Shown here: piece by piece, positions 19,354-29,199 of the stretch | Layout: every line of letters begins with the position of its first letter | Position numbering within the stretch: the first letter of the stretch is position 1 | Position numbers and translations under genes: made by a program | The notes under the pieces: generated by a model | What the model saw: the letters and a program-made list of their open reading frames with translations, nothing else | Database searches by the model: none | Told to the model about the DNA's origin: nothing | DNA from: an uncultured Bacteroidota bacterium | Lineage (GTDB): Bacteria; Bacteroidota; Bacteroidia; Chitinophagales; Chitinophagaceae | DNA length: 64,000 nt | Direction: 5' to 3' | Assembly: GCA_903837525.1 (NCBI GenBank) | Contig: CAILUU010000040.1 | Location: forward strand, 54,024-118,023

Positions 19354-20487
19354 ATGAATATTGTAATTGTTTGCTATCCTACTTTTGGTGGAAGTGGGGT
19401 TTTGGCTACAGAACTTGGCAAAGCCCTTGCTGATAAAGGACATACTATACATTTTATTACCTATCAACAACCCGTAAGGTTAAGTGGTTTTCATGCCAAT
19501 ATTTTTTACCATGAGGTAAGAGTACCAACCTACCCCTTATTTGATTTTCCGCCTTACGAAACAGCATTAAGTAGTATGATGGTGGATGTGGTGAATAATT
19601 ATGCAATAGATTTATTACATGTACATTATGCTATACCGCATGCCAGTGCTGCGTATATGGCAAAACAAATTTTATTAAAGGAAGGAAAAAAAATACCGGT
19701 TATTACTACACTACATGGTACAGATATAACCTTAGTTGGTAAAGATAAAACGTATAGCCCTGTTGTAACATTTAGTATGAACGAGAGTGATGCACTTACA
19801 GCAGTATCGCAAAACTTAAAGGAAGAAACGCTTAATAATTTTGTAATAAAAAAAGATATTGAAGTAATACACAATTTTGTAGATGTAAAACGTTTTCATA
19901 AAAAACCGGTTGTTGCTTTTAAGCAATTAATAGCTCCAAAAGGCGAACGTATTATTGTACATGCTAGTAATTTTAGAAAAGTAAAACGAGTAGATGATGT
20001 TATAAATACTTTTTTATTAATTAATAAAGTAATGCCGAGTAAATTGCTTTTATTAGGCGATGGGCCAGAAAGGCCTTTTGCAGAAAGCATTTGCAGAGAT
20101 TGTATTGCTGCAGAAAATATTAAATTTTTAGGTAAGCAAGAGCAAATGGAAGATATTTTGCCCATTGCCGATTTATTTTTATTAACGAGTGAGTATGAAA
20201 GTTTTGGACTTGCAGCTTTAGAAGCAATGGCTTCCGAAGTGCCTGTAATTAGTACAAATGCTGGTGGTTTACCCGAAATTAATATTAACGGCTATTGTGG
20301 CTATATGAGTAATGTAGGTGATATTAAAGATATGTGTAAAAATGCTTTATCTATTTTGCAAGATGATGCTATTTTACAAACCTTTAAAACTAATGCCTTG
20401 GCACAAGCCCAAAAATTTGATATAGGCAGTATTGTACCTAAATATGAGGAGTTGTATAATAAGGTAGTGAAAGGTTTATCGGTGTAA
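19354..20487 (+). CDS. bshA: N-acetyl-alpha-D-glucosaminyl L-malate synthase BshA
   Basis: Catalyses the first step of bacillithiol synthesis, joining GlcNAc from UDP-GlcNAc to L-malate. It is a GT4, GT-B fold glycosyltransferase of 377 residues, the family length. Typical segments are CYPTFGGSGVLATELGKAL (7-25), HVHYAIPHASAAYMA, TTLHGTDITLVG, VIHNFVDVKRF, and the donor-site EYESFGLAALEAMASEVPV. The family is shared by Bacillota and Bacteroidota. The other bsh genes are not in the window. Its last 12 bases overlap the end of the convergent envC-like gene. Confidence 0.93.
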   Translation: MNIVIVCYPTFGGSGVLATELGKALADKGHTIHFITYQQPVRLSGFHANIFYHEVRVPTYPLFDFPPYETALSSMMVDVVNNYAIDLLHVHYAIPHASAAYMAKQILLKEGKKIPVITTLHGTDITLVGKDKTYSPVVTFSMNESDALTAVSQNLKEETLNNFVIKKDIEVIHNFVDVKRFHKKPVVAFKQLIAPKGERIIVHASNFRKVKRVDDVINTFLLINKVMPSKLLLLGDGPERPFAESICRDCIAAENIKFLGKQEQMEDILPIADLFLLTSEYESFGLAALEAMASEVPVISTNAGGLPEININGYCGYMSNVGDIKDMCKNALSILQDDAILQTFKTNALAQAQKFDIGSIVPKYEELYNKVVKGLSV

Positions 20488-21831
20488 CCATTTTTCTGGG
20501 TCATAGTATTTGCTATGCTCATCATACAAATAAAAATCAACAGCGCCTATACCATCTAAATTTGCCATAGCCCTACCCAATACTTGGCCATTTGTTATTT
20601 TTTGCCCTATTTTAACTGTTACGTTAGAAAGATTACTGTATGTTGTAAAGTAACCTCCATGCTGTACCATAACTATTCCTCCATCATCATCAATTACTGA
20701 GGTAACAACACCTGAAAAAATACATTTTACAGCTGCGCCAATTTCTGTAGCTACTGTAACACAATTTTGTTGCACTTTACTATTATTTGGTGGTAAAATA
20801 TTTAATCCAAAATGCAATAAAATTCTACCGGCAACGGGCCATTGTAAATTACCTCTATTAGCAACAAAACTTGTGTTGGTACTTCTATTCTCATCTGTTA
20901 CAATTGAGCCTAGCTCTGCAATTGGAGGCTTAGGTCTAGGTGCAATAGGAGTTTTTGGAGTTGTTGTAGGCCTTACCGTTCCTGTTGTAGTTTTGCTCTT
21001 TTCTAATCTGGCAGCATCATCGGCTACTTTTTTTGCTAATGCAGCAGCTTTAAGTTCTGCAGCTTTATTTGCTGCGGCTAATTTGGCTGCTTCTTTTCTG
21101 GCTTCTTCAATTACTCGTTTAATATTTGCGGCAATAGCTCCATCTACTCTTTTTAATTGCTTATTTTTTGCTGCATATTGACTACTTAATTGACCGCCTT
21201 GTTTTTTTAACGCATCTAAAATTCTATCCTTTTCTTTTTGTTGTTTTTCTAACTCTCCTAACTCTTCATCTTTAGATTGTAATACAATTGTTTTCTTTTG
21301 CTTAGTTCCTGCCAGCTCTTCCACTCGTTGTACACGTAGCTCTTGCGTTCGAATTATATTTTGCCCTTGCATTTCTCTATAATTACGATAGCTTTTTAAA
21401 TAAGCAATACGTTTAATAGCGTCGTTAAAATTGGAGGCAGAAAAAATGAAATTTAAAAAATCGTAGTTACTTCTGTTTTTGTAAGCATACACCATGCTTT
21501 TAGCATACTCTTGTTTTAGGGTATCAAGCAATCTATCATATTTATTTATATCTCGTTGAGTGGTGGTTAAACTTCTATCCAACAAGTTTATATCGTTGTT
21601 AATATTTTGTACTAATCTATCTTGTAAGTTTACTTTATCACTAATTAATTTCCATTGTAAAAAATTTTCTTTTGTTTTTGTTTTGTTTTCACTTAGCATT
21701 TTTTCAGTTTCTTTCAATTCCTTCTTTAGTTGTAGCTTTTGTTTCTCCAATTCTTCTCTTGTTTGCTGTTGGGCAAATATTGAGGTTGCAACAAATAGTA
21801 TAACTGTAATTAAAATGCTTTGTTTCTTCAT
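20476..21831 (-). CDS. EnvC-like murein hydrolase activator (degenerate M23 domain)
   Basis: A 451-residue exported protein. It has a signal peptide, a long coiled coil (about 22-255, rich in K, E and Q), an Ala/Pro/Thr linker (about 255-310) and a C-terminal LytM/M23 domain. The domain has lost zinc ligands: the usual HxGxD is HFGLN, and the final HxH is replaced by VDFYL. This pattern fits EnvC, which has no hydrolase activity itself but activates amidases during cell division. Last gene of the minus-strand ispF-dut cluster; a CAAAAATA (minus-strand TATTTTTG) box at 21854-21861 may provide an internal promoter. Confidence 0.85.
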   Translation of the reverse strand: MKKQSILITVILFVATSIFAQQQTREELEKQKLQLKKELKETEKMLSENKTKTKENFLQWKLISDKVNLQDRLVQNINNDINLLDRSLTTTQRDINKYDRLLDTLKQEYAKSMVYAYKNRSNYDFLNFIFSASNFNDAIKRIAYLKSYRNYREMQGQNIIRTQELRVQRVEELAGTKQKKTIVLQSKDEELGELEKQQKEKDRILDALKKQGGQLSSQYAAKNKQLKRVDGAIAANIKRVIEEARKEAAKLAAANKAAELKAAALAKKVADDAARLEKSKTTTGTVRPTTTPKTPIAPRPKPPIAELGSIVTDENRSTNTSFVANRGNLQWPVAGRILLHFGLNILPPNNSKVQQNCVTVATEIGAAVKCIFSGVVTSVIDDDGGIVMVQHGGYFTTYSNLSNVTVKIGQKITNGQVLGRAMANLDGIGAVDFYLYDEHSKYYDPEKWLHR

Positions 21832-21932
21832 CTTACTTAATTAGCGTTTAGTTCAAAAATACGATTGAAAAATAGAATTTAGGAGCCTAATAACTCACAC
21901 CTGTGTATAACGCACGTTAATGCAAATAACGC

Positions 21933-22751
21933 TTACTTTCTTTTATAATTTTTGGGTACGTTAAAAGGAACTGACAATTCTTTGTTAAAGTCATAACTTT
22001 TATAATTCAGTTGAATATCTAATTTATTTTTTTCAGACACTGTAATTTCTCTATGCGTACTAAAATTAATACCGTCCTTATTCTCATACCCACTGTAGGT
22101 AAGAGCTGCAGTTCTACTTCGGCTAATATCAATATCATCTAATTTACTGTGCATTAATAAATAGTTGTCGTTGGAGAGGCTTACTAAATGTTTAAAATAA
22201 TTACCTAACGATGATAATAAAGTGGCCTCGTTTGTTTTTTTAAATGCAACAATTGTACTATCTAAAAATATCGGATTACCAATTAATAAATCTTGTAGGG
22301 TTTTATAATCAAACGGTATTTCGGTTACTTCTTGCAAATAATCTAACGAACGGTATTGCACTTCTTTTTGCTGCTTGTTTAAAAGGATAATACTGTCTTT
22401 ATTTACATAAATTCTAAAAACTTCAACATTTAAGAAAGTAGCACTTAACGAAATCCAAATAGCACTATCTTTTATTATTCTTACATTGGCCGTAATATCT
22501 GGTTGCTTGCCTTTACTATCCTCGTAATCCACTTTAATTTTAGCATTAAATGTTTTAAAATCGATATAATGTGCATTAAATTTTTTAACAATACTTTCAA
22601 CTGCTTTAACTGAGTCGTTAATTGATTGAACAACGTTTATAATAGTATCTTTTTTTGTTATTACTTTATTGATATTATTTTTTGTTGTTTTACAACTATA
22701 ATTTAATACTATAAGTACTATTAACGTAGTATAAATAAAAAGTTTGTTCAT
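21933..22751 (-). CDS. DUF4292 lipoprotein
   Basis: A 272-residue putative lipoprotein (LIVLNYSC, acylated Cys about 20). Its N-terminal helical segment is followed by FNAKIKVDYEDSKGKQPDITANVRIIKDSAIWIS, the start of the DUF4292 beta domain. The fold is thought to be LolA/LolB-like, so a role in outer-membrane lipoprotein or lipid handling is plausible but unproven. It lies 18 bases after dut and 101 bases before the envC-like gene, an order often seen in Bacteroidota. Confidence 0.82.
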   Translation of the reverse strand: MNKLFIYTTLIVLIVLNYSCKTTKNNINKVITKKDTIINVVQSINDSVKAVESIVKKFNAHYIDFKTFNAKIKVDYEDSKGKQPDITANVRIIKDSAIWISLSATFLNVEVFRIYVNKDSIILLNKQQKEVQYRSLDYLQEVTEIPFDYKTLQDLLIGNPIFLDSTIVAFKKTNEATLLSSLGNYFKHLVSLSNDNYLLMHSKLDDIDISRSRTAALTYSGYENKDGINFSTHREITVSEKNKLDIQLNYKSYDFNKELSVPFNVPKNYKRK

Positions 22752-22769
22752 TTTGCTGTATTCAATTTT

Positions 22770-23213
22770 TTATTTTTTCCCTGTGTGTCCAAATCCTCCA
22801 TCCCCCCTTAGGGTATCATTCAATTGTTGTACTAAGTTTAATGTTGCCTTTTCTACCTTAGCAAAAATAAGTTGTGCAATTCTATCTCCATGCTCAATGG
22901 TTTGAGCTTCATTGCTTAAGTTGATTAAAATTACTTTTAACTCGCCTCTGTAGTCTGCATCAATTGTGCCTGGAGAGTTTAAGCAAGTAATTCCATTTTT
23001 TATTGCTAGTCCACTTCTTGGTCGCATTTGTGCTTCGTACCCATTAGGTATTTGTATAAATAAACCTGTGGGTACTAAAACTCTTTCAAGTGGTTTAATA
23101 GTTATTGCTTTTTCAATATTTGCTCTTACATCTAAGCCCGATGAACCTTCTGTAGCATAGGCTGGCAATGGGTTAGTTGAACTATTTTTTATATTTATTT
23201 GTATACTATCCAT
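22770..23213 (-). CDS. dut: dUTP diphosphatase
   Basis: Hydrolyses dUTP to dUMP and PPi, keeping uracil out of DNA and feeding dTMP synthesis. It is a homotrimeric dUTPase of 147 residues with all five motifs: [35 protein letters not shown] (with the catalytic aspartate), [12 protein letters not shown] and the C-terminal arm [10 protein letters not shown]. It starts 5 bases downstream of the CHU_C-domain gene stop and is followed by the DUF4292 gene, so it is in the middle of a tight operon. Confidence 0.96.
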   Translation of the reverse strand: MDSIQINIKNSSTNPLPAYATEGSSGLDVRANIEKAITIKPLERVLVPTGLFIQIPNGYEAQMRPRSGLAIKNGITCLNSPGTIDADYRGELKVILINLSNEAQTIEHGDRIAQLIFAKVEKATLNLVQQLNDTLRGDGGFGHTGKK

Positions 23214-23218
23214 ACGTA

Positions 23219-25321
23219 TTATCTTAACAATGTTACCATTCCTTGTTCGTATTTATTTATTCCTCTCAAGTTTGTATAATTTATTTTCCAAAAGTAACTT
23301 CCAATGGGCAGTTGTTTTCCTCTATTGGTACCATCCCATTTTTGTTTTACATCATTAGTTTCAAAAATAATATTACCCCATCTATCAAAAAGCACAAAAA
23401 GATAATATTTTGTTGCAAATGAACTTACTGGACCAAATTTATCATTTATATTATTTCCATCTGGTGTAAACGCATTTGGCATAAATAATTCACAATTGCC
23501 TACTCCAATGTTTATTGTATCAGTTGCTGTGCAATCTTTTGTAACTGTCAAAAAATATTGGCCTTCATTTTTTACTTCAATTTTTTCTGTTTTTTCTCCA
23601 GTACTCCACTCATATGTACCACCTGGAAAATTGCCTGCTGATAATGTAATTGGTTTTGAAGCACAAACTTCAACATCTATTCCTAAATTCACTTTTGGCT
23701 TTGGCTTTTGAAATATATTCACAGTATCTGCACTTAAAGTACAATTACTATTTGCAAAATTTAGCCAATATTTACCTAAAGTTTTAACATTAATTTCTGG
23801 AGTAGTTTCACCTGTACTCCATACATAGTTAGCACCATTTATTAGTTTCTTGGGAATCAATTTTGCATTAATTGTGTCGCAAATACCTACATTATCATCT
23901 AATAGATCGTTGTCATCAGCAATCAAAATCTTTAAAGTGCTTATGTCTTGCTTTACAATTCCACATCTTATAGAATATGCTTTCATAAATACAGTATATA
24001 AACCCTCGTTTAAATAGGTATGAGTTGGATTAGGTGTAGTTGAAAAATTATTATCCCCAAAGTCCCACTTTATAGAATCAATTCCCAGAGTTGTATTTAT
24101 CGAAAACAAAGCAGTTTTATCTGTACATAATCTGCTATTAGATTGAATTCCATATGAAATAAGCGAAGGGTCAAAGTAACTTTGTACCAAAGTTGGCAAG
24201 CCTAGTTTTAATTTGTTACTTCCATTATTACCCAAAAAAATGCCTTGTACATTATAGCCACAACTTAGTCCGTAATTATTAGGGTTATTAATAGTCGCTA
24301 AATAATTGGCATTACTAACACAATAATAAATTTTGCCATCGTTTGCTATTTGTAAACCAGCTGAAAAGTTCCCTGCTGATGATGAAATTAATTGTTTAGA
24401 ATTATAAATAGTCGCTGCATTGTGAGAGGTAATATCAAATTGATAAAGTTGCCCATCGCCATCAGTTTCTGCATTATAAGAAACATATAATAGATTAGCA
24501 TTAGGGGAAAATTCAACAGCATAAACACCTGCGTATGGAATTTGTGTTGCGGTAAGTGCAGGTTTAAAAAAAATTGAATTAGATAGTACTCCAGTTGTAT
24601 TATCAAAATCAGCTAGCTCTACCAAATTATTCTCATAAGAATGTGCAGCTGCAATTTTTTTTCCATCAATTGAAAACTTTAAAGTACCTATCGCATTATT
24701 CTGAAATTGATTGATAGTTACTACTCCCGTACTAACAATAGGTGTAGTATTTATTCCTTCTTTTGAAAGTAAGTAAGTATAATATTTATTTGAATTAAAT
24801 TCTTTTACTACTACCCAAAAATCTACTCCGTTACAGTGATGTGTTATAGCTAATTTTTCGTAACAATTAGCAAGAAGTTGTATATTCTTCAGTACTATTT
24901 CTCCATTCCCATTATCGCCATTTTTATTTATTATGTTATACCTTAAACCTCTGTTCGGCCTATCAGCTGCGCCAACAGTAAATAGATAAAACAACGTATC
25001 ATTGTTTGGCATTGGCACTAAACTAGCATTATTTGTACTGCTTAAATCCCCTAGCAATCCACTACCATTTTTTACGACAGTGTGTTTATCATTTAAAAGT
25101 ACACTGCCATTTGAGTAGAATAATAATTTGCCATTTGCATCGGATAGTACGGTTCCGCCTTCATCATAAATTAGTTGACCATCATCTAGTACCTGAGGTG
25201 GATTTATATTAAAATTAATTCCAATTTTATCGCCAAAATACCAAATATTATTTCGCTTTTGTGCAAACAAATTACATTTAAATATTAATAAATAACTAAG
25301 TATAGTTAAAAGAAGTTTCAA
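23219..25321 (-). CDS. T9SS-secreted protein with PKD and CHU_C C-terminal domain
   Basis: A 700-residue exported protein. The signal peptide ends at FAQ; a propeller-like region rich in FYSNGSV- and DGKIYYC-type strands follows (about 25-400), then a PKD domain (about 415-465, [13 protein letters not shown] and the [13 protein letters not shown] segment). Two Ig-like SxSxGE-type segments come next, and a gliding-motility-associated C-terminal domain ([30 protein letters not shown]) marks it as a type B T9SS substrate. The start is TTG at 25321, five bases after the ispF stop; the next upstream codons offer no ATG. The role of a surface protein inside a housekeeping operon is unclear. Confidence 0.85.
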   Translation of the reverse strand: MKLLLTILSYLLIFKCNLFAQKRNNIWYFGDKIGINFNINPPQVLDDGQLIYDEGGTVLSDANGKLLFYSNGSVLLNDKHTVVKNGSGLLGDLSSTNNASLVPMPNNDTLFYLFTVGAADRPNRGLRYNIINKNGDNGNGEIVLKNIQLLANCYEKLAITHHCNGVDFWVVVKEFNSNKYYTYLLSKEGINTTPIVSTGVVTINQFQNNAIGTLKFSIDGKKIAAAHSYENNLVELADFDNTTGVLSNSIFFKPALTATQIPYAGVYAVEFSPNANLLYVSYNAETDGDGQLYQFDITSHNAATIYNSKQLISSSAGNFSAGLQIANDGKIYYCVSNANYLATINNPNNYGLSCGYNVQGIFLGNNGSNKLKLGLPTLVQSYFDPSLISYGIQSNSRLCTDKTALFSINTTLGIDSIKWDFGDNNFSTTPNPTHTYLNEGLYTVFMKAYSIRCGIVKQDISTLKILIADDNDLLDDNVGICDTINAKLIPKKLINGANYVWSTGETTPEINVKTLGKYWLNFANSNCTLSADTVNIFQKPKPKVNLGIDVEVCASKPITLSAGNFPGGTYEWSTGEKTEKIEVKNEGQYFLTVTKDCTATDTINIGVGNCELFMPNAFTPDGNNINDKFGPVSSFATKYYLFVLFDRWGNIIFETNDVKQKWDGTNRGKQLPIGSYFWKINYTNLRGINKYEQGMVTLLR

Positions 25322-25326
25322 TAAAA

Positions 25327-25806
25327 TTATTTTTTTGCTAATAAAACTGTTGCAGAAGCAAATAGTCCTTCTTCCCTTCCGGCAAAGCCCATTTTTTCGG
25401 TTGTTGTGGCTTTTATAGATACATCATTAACCGTAATGTGTAAAATTGATGCAATAGTCTGTTGCATATCGGCTACATAAGGTTTTATTTTTGGCATCTC
25501 CAAACATAGTGTACTATCTACATTAACAACGGAATAACCCTTTGCTGAAATTAAATCATAACAATGTTTTAGTAATAGCTTACTATCAATATTCTTAAAT
25601 CTGTCATCGGTATTAGGAAAATGTACGCCAATATCACCTAATGCTAAAGCACCTAGCATTGCATCACAAATAGCATGTAATAATACGTCGGCATCGCTAT
25701 GCCCCAATGCACCTTTTGTATGAGGTATTTTTACCCCACCAATCCATAAATCTCTACCTTCTACTAACTGATGAAAATCTACACCGGAGCCTATTCGATA
25801 TGCCAT
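25327..25806 (-). CDS. ispF: 2-C-methyl-D-erythritol 2,4-cyclodiphosphate synthase
   Basis: Fifth step of the MEP isoprenoid pathway: forms the cyclic diphosphate and releases CMP. The 159-residue protein has the family hallmarks RIGSGVDFHQL, with zinc ligands Asp and His, then GHSDADVLLHAICDAMLGA and the C-terminal ATTTEKMGFAGREEG. Length is normal. It is the first gene after the porV terminator hairpin, and a near-consensus GATATTTG box (minus strand) at 25821-25828 may be its promoter. The CHU_C gene begins 5 bases after the stop. Confidence 0.96.
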   Translation of the reverse strand: MAYRIGSGVDFHQLVEGRDLWIGGVKIPHTKGALGHSDADVLLHAICDAMLGALALGDIGVHFPNTDDRFKNIDSKLLLKHCYDLISAKGYSVVNVDSTLCLEMPKIKPYVADMQQTIASILHITVNDVSIKATTTEKMGFAGREEGLFASATVLLAKK

Positions 25807-25850
25807 TATACTTTTTTAAACAAATATCCGTAATAATATGGTATAAATGA

Positions 25851-25880
25851 AAAAGCGTTACACAAAAGTGTAACGCTTTT
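25851..25880 (-). terminator. Rho-independent terminator between porV and ispF
   Basis: A perfect 13-bp inverted repeat (25851-25863 / 25868-25880) with a 4-nt loop; the minus-strand 3' arm ends in a run of T. It lies 20-50 bases after the porV stop, so porV is probably transcribed alone or attenuated from the downstream cluster. Confidence 0.85.
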
Positions 25881-25901
25881 AAATATATTTATTTTTATAA
25901 A

Positions 25902-27059
25902 TTACTTAGCCGATGCAGCATCGCCACCAAGGTCAAACATTAATCCAAAGCGATAGGTGTTTGATAATGGATTTCTTGTAACGCCGTTTCCAGAATTAAA
26001 CAAGTAAGCAAAATTTAAACCAATGGTGTTATATTTTAAACCAGCACCAACGGTAAAGAATTTTCTATTTCCTTTGATAGGATTTTCGTAATGATACCCT
26101 GTTCTAAAAGCAAATTGATTTTTGTACCAAAACTCAGCACCTACAGCAATGTTAATTTCCTTGAACTCTTCGCCGAAACCATCTGGAGCATCTCCAAAAG
26201 ATTTAGCCCAGCTACTTACAACACCTTGACTACGGTACGCTTGCAAAGCTGCAGCTGAGGTATCACCTGGAGTTGGAACTAATAACTTATTAATATCTGC
26301 AGAAAAAGTTAACTTACTATCTTCATCAAACACTTTAGTATATGAACCACCAATACCTAAATTAGCTGGTATATAATCTTTTTGTGTAGCATCGCTAGTG
26401 TAAGCAATTTTAGAACCTAGGTTAGTTAAGGTAACACCCCAATTAAAACCTTGGCCATTTTCTTTTGCACCATGGTGATAGAACGTTAAATCACCAGCTA
26501 CTGATGAACCAGTTTTATAACTAACCCCATTAACTGTACCGCTAGCTAGATTAGAGTTAATATATCTTACAGCAACACCTATAGCGTTTTTGCTAGATAA
26601 TTTTCTTGAATAACCTAAGTCAATTGCAAATTCTCTTGGAAGAAATGTTTGCAAATCGTTGCCTGCAAAATCAGTAAACTGAATAGATCCAAGACTAAAG
26701 TATCTTAAAGATCCAGATATTGCCTGAACATCATCTAATTTATAATATCCAGCTAAAGAAGCCATATATATGTCATTGATCGATAAATCTCTTAACCAAG
26801 GAACATAGTTAACTGCAACATTAGCTTTACTTGTGCTAAACGGAGTTTTCGCTAAGTTATTAAACATAGAGTTTGCATCCGGTGAGGTTGCAATACCTAC
26901 ATCTCCCATACCACCGGCACGGGCATCTGGCGTAACACGTAAAAATGGTACAGCAGAGGTTACAACATTAATTGGATTTGTCGTTTGGGCATTAGCTACA
27001 TTTATTGCTCCTCCCACAAACATAACTAGGGCAGTTAGTTTCAAAGTTACTTTTTTCAT
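25902..27059 (-). CDS. porV: Type IX secretion outer-membrane protein PorV (LptO)
   Basis: An outer-membrane beta-barrel of the FadL-like group. PorV carries T9SS substrates from the translocon to the PorU sortase, which removes the C-terminal signal and attaches the cargo. The 385-residue protein has a signal peptide (NVANAQ) and the PorV N-terminal signature VPFLRVTPDARAGGMGDVGI (about 38-57), followed by barrel strands. It is divergent from gldJ; in Flavobacterium johnsoniae porV, porU and gldJ are neighbours, but porU is missing here. It has its own well-formed promoter and terminator. Confidence 0.9.
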   Translation of the reverse strand: MKKVTLKLTALVMFVGGAINVANAQTTNPINVVTSAVPFLRVTPDARAGGMGDVGIATSPDANSMFNNLAKTPFSTSKANVAVNYVPWLRDLSINDIYMASLAGYYKLDDVQAISGSLRYFSLGSIQFTDFAGNDLQTFLPREFAIDLGYSRKLSSKNAIGVAVRYINSNLASGTVNGVSYKTGSSVAGDLTFYHHGAKENGQGFNWGVTLTNLGSKIAYTSDATQKDYIPANLGIGGSYTKVFDEDSKLTFSADINKLLVPTPGDTSAAALQAYRSQGVVSSWAKSFGDAPDGFGEEFKEINIAVGAEFWYKNQFAFRTGYHYENPIKGNRKFFTVGAGLKYNTIGLNFAYLFNSGNGVTRNPLSNTYRFGLMFDLGGDAASAK

Positions 27060-27200
27060 GCGTTTTGTTTTGTCTTGGTTAGGTAGACTTACCTCTATAA
27101 GCGTTAAGTTTAAAGGTTCTATAAGATTTGTAAAAATAGTAGTTTTATTTATACAAACAAATAAATTATTAAAATCTTGTTAAAATATTTTTCGTTTTGG

Positions 27201-27231
27201 CAAATATAAGAGAAAAAAATTAATTTACAAA
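27201..27231 (-). promoter_or_regulatory. porV promoter (-7 and -33 elements)
   Basis: On the minus strand the -7 box TATATTTG (27201-27208) matches TAnnTTTG exactly, and TTTG (27228-27231) lies 19 bases upstream, as expected for the Bacteroidota primary sigma factor. The predicted leader is about 135 bases. Confidence 0.6.
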
Positions 27232-27443
27232 TACTACAAATCAGGTTGTAAAAGATGGTTATAATTTTTTATCTAGTTGAAATCTAAGGTATTAAACATT
27301 AACAAATGTACGTTTATTATATAAAATTACCAAATCTCAATAAATAGACAATTTGATTTTTGATTTTGTTGCATATAAGTAAAAAAGATTTTTTTGTACT
27401 TAAAAAAAAGATAAGATAAATCTTTGTAAAAATGGAATACAAA

Positions 27444-27475
27444 TTGCTATAAGTCATATAAAGTAATTATATTCG
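27444..27475 (+). promoter_or_regulatory. gldJ promoter (-33 and -7 elements)
   Basis: TTG at 27444-27446 and TATATTCG at 27468-27475 (one mismatch to TAnnTTTG) are separated by 21 bases. The predicted transcript would start near 27480. The 479-base porV-gldJ gap contains these two divergent promoters and no further gene that I can see. Confidence 0.5.
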
Positions 27476-27480
27476 CAACC

Positions 27481-27498
27481 TGTGTAGCCTCCTACACA
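27481..27498 (+). promoter_or_regulatory. Hairpin at the predicted 5' end of the gldJ mRNA
   Basis: TGTGTAG and CTACACA form a perfect 7-bp stem around CCTC, right where the gldJ transcript should begin. A 5'-terminal stem of this kind can stabilise an mRNA; that function is inferred. Confidence 0.4.
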
Positions 27499-27538
27499 AT
27501 AATTTAGAAAACCTTTCGTTAATTAACTTGCAAAACGA

Positions 27539-29113
27539 ATGAATATGCAAAAAAATGTTTCGGGTAAAAGCCTGATGATGATTGTAGCCGTAGCACTTAG
27601 TTTAAGTGCTTGTAAAAATGGCGGATTATTTGGAAAAAAATCTAGTAAGTCCTCTGCAACAGGGTGGAATTATGATGATAAAAACATGGGAAATTACCAT
27701 GTATCCAAAGTAAAGTACCCTAAGGCTGGTCCTGGGCTTGTTTTTGTACAAGGCGGTTCGTTTGTTATGGGTGCAAAAGATGAGGATGTAATGGGTGATT
27801 GGAATAATGTTCCTCGTCGTATAACCGTTCCTTCTTTTTTTATTGATGAGACTGAAGTAGCCAATGTTCATTACAGAGAATATTTATATTGGTTAAATAA
27901 TACTTTTCCGGATGATACAGCTGTAATTAGAAAAGCATTACCAGACACCTTAGTTTGGAGAGAGGAATTGGCGTACAATGAGCCTTATGTTCAATATTAT
28001 TTCCGTTTTCCATCATACAATTATTATCCTGTAGTGGGTGTTAGTTGGCAACAAGCACATGATTTTTCTATTTGGAGAACAGATAGAGTTAATGAGTTAA
28101 ACCTTGTTAAAAAAGGATACTTAAAAAAAGACGCTATAAAAAAAGAAATGAAAGGTGCTGGTGCAGATGGATCATTTAATACAGAAACTTACTTGATGGC
28201 TCCAGATTTAATTCAAAATAAGCAAAAGCCAAAAGGTAAAAATGTACTAAAAGATATAAGTGGCAAACCAAGAGGTACGGTTACCATGGAAGATGGTATT
28301 TTAAATATGGGGTATCGCCTGCCAACAGAGGCAGAGTGGGAATATGCAGCTTATGGTATTTATGCTCAAAACCCTAGCCCTCGTAAAAAGGAAAGTGGTA
28401 GTGGTGAAGAATTATTATCTAACCAACAAATATATAGCTGGAGCAATAATCCTAATGGTTTAAGAGATAACCGCCGTGGTAGCTGGCAAGGTAAATTTTT
28501 GGCTAACTTTAAAAGAGGAAGTGGAGATAATATGGGTGTTGCAGGAGGTTTGAATGACCGTGCTGCAATTCCAGGAAATATTAAATCATTTTATCCTAAT
28601 GCATTTGGCTTATATAATATGAGTGGTAATGTTAGTGAGTGGGTTGGTGATGTATACAGACCAATGACTTCTATGGATGGCCAAGATTTTAACTACTATC
28701 GTGGAAATTATTTTCAAAAATATTACAAAAATGCAAGTGGCCAAGTGGAAAGAGATAGTGCTGGTCGTTTAAAGAAAGTTGATATTAGCGATGATGAAGT
28801 TAAAAATAGAGCAAATTATCAAAAGAATGACGTGATAAATTATTTAGATGGTGATAGTTCAAGTGGGGTATATTACGGTTATGGCACTACCTCTTTAATT
28901 AGCGACCATTCAAGAGTTATTAAAGGTGGAAGCTGGAATGATAGACCTTATTGGTTATCTCCAGGCTCTCGTCGTTTTATGGAAGAAACTCAATCTTCTA
29001 GTACAGTAGGCTTCCGTTGTGCTCAAACTTATCTTGGACCACCAGAAGGACCGGGCTTTAAAGAAGGTAACTCCTTTGGTAAGCGTAAGCAAAATTCAAG
29101 AAAGAAAAAATAA
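27539..29113 (+). CDS. gldJ: Gliding motility / T9SS lipoprotein GldJ
   Basis: An FGE-sulfatase-fold lipoprotein needed in Flavobacterium for gliding and for stability of the GldK/T9SS machinery. The 524-residue protein has a lipobox (LSLSACKNG, Cys about 23). The domain starts GPGLVFVQGGSFVMGAKDED (about 61-80), with FFIDETEVANVHYREYLYWL, YPVVGVSWQQAHDFSIWRTD, YRLPTEAEWEYAAYG and MSGNVSEWVGD, and ends GFRCAQTYLGP before a basic tail. The GWNYDDK...DVMGDWNN context and the position between porV and murF favour GldJ over its paralogue GldK. An alternative ATG lies two codons downstream. Confidence 0.88.
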   Translation: MNMQKNVSGKSLMMIVAVALSLSACKNGGLFGKKSSKSSATGWNYDDKNMGNYHVSKVKYPKAGPGLVFVQGGSFVMGAKDEDVMGDWNNVPRRITVPSFFIDETEVANVHYREYLYWLNNTFPDDTAVIRKALPDTLVWREELAYNEPYVQYYFRFPSYNYYPVVGVSWQQAHDFSIWRTDRVNELNLVKKGYLKKDAIKKEMKGAGADGSFNTETYLMAPDLIQNKQKPKGKNVLKDISGKPRGTVTMEDGILNMGYRLPTEAEWEYAAYGIYAQNPSPRKKESGSGEELLSNQQIYSWSNNPNGLRDNRRGSWQGKFLANFKRGSGDNMGVAGGLNDRAAIPGNIKSFYPNAFGLYNMSGNVSEWVGDVYRPMTSMDGQDFNYYRGNYFQKYYKNASGQVERDSAGRLKKVDISDDEVKNRANYQKNDVINYLDGDSSSGVYYGYGTTSLISDHSRVIKGGSWNDRPYWLSPGSRRFMEETQSSSTVGFRCAQTYLGPPEGPGFKEGNSFGKRKQNSRKKK

Positions 29114-29131
29114 AAATATTTATTTAATTAT

Positions 29132-29167
29132 AAAAAAGCAATCTCATAAACAACGGGATTGCTTTTT
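29132..29167 (+). terminator. Rho-independent terminator after gldJ
   Basis: AAAAAAGCAATCTC pairs with GGGATTGCTTTTTT (one U-G pair) around a 9-nt loop, and a run of seven T follows the stem. It starts about 18 bases after the gldJ stop. Confidence 0.88.
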
Positions 29168-29199
29168 TTATTCCCACACATCTATCCTATTTTTGTTTT

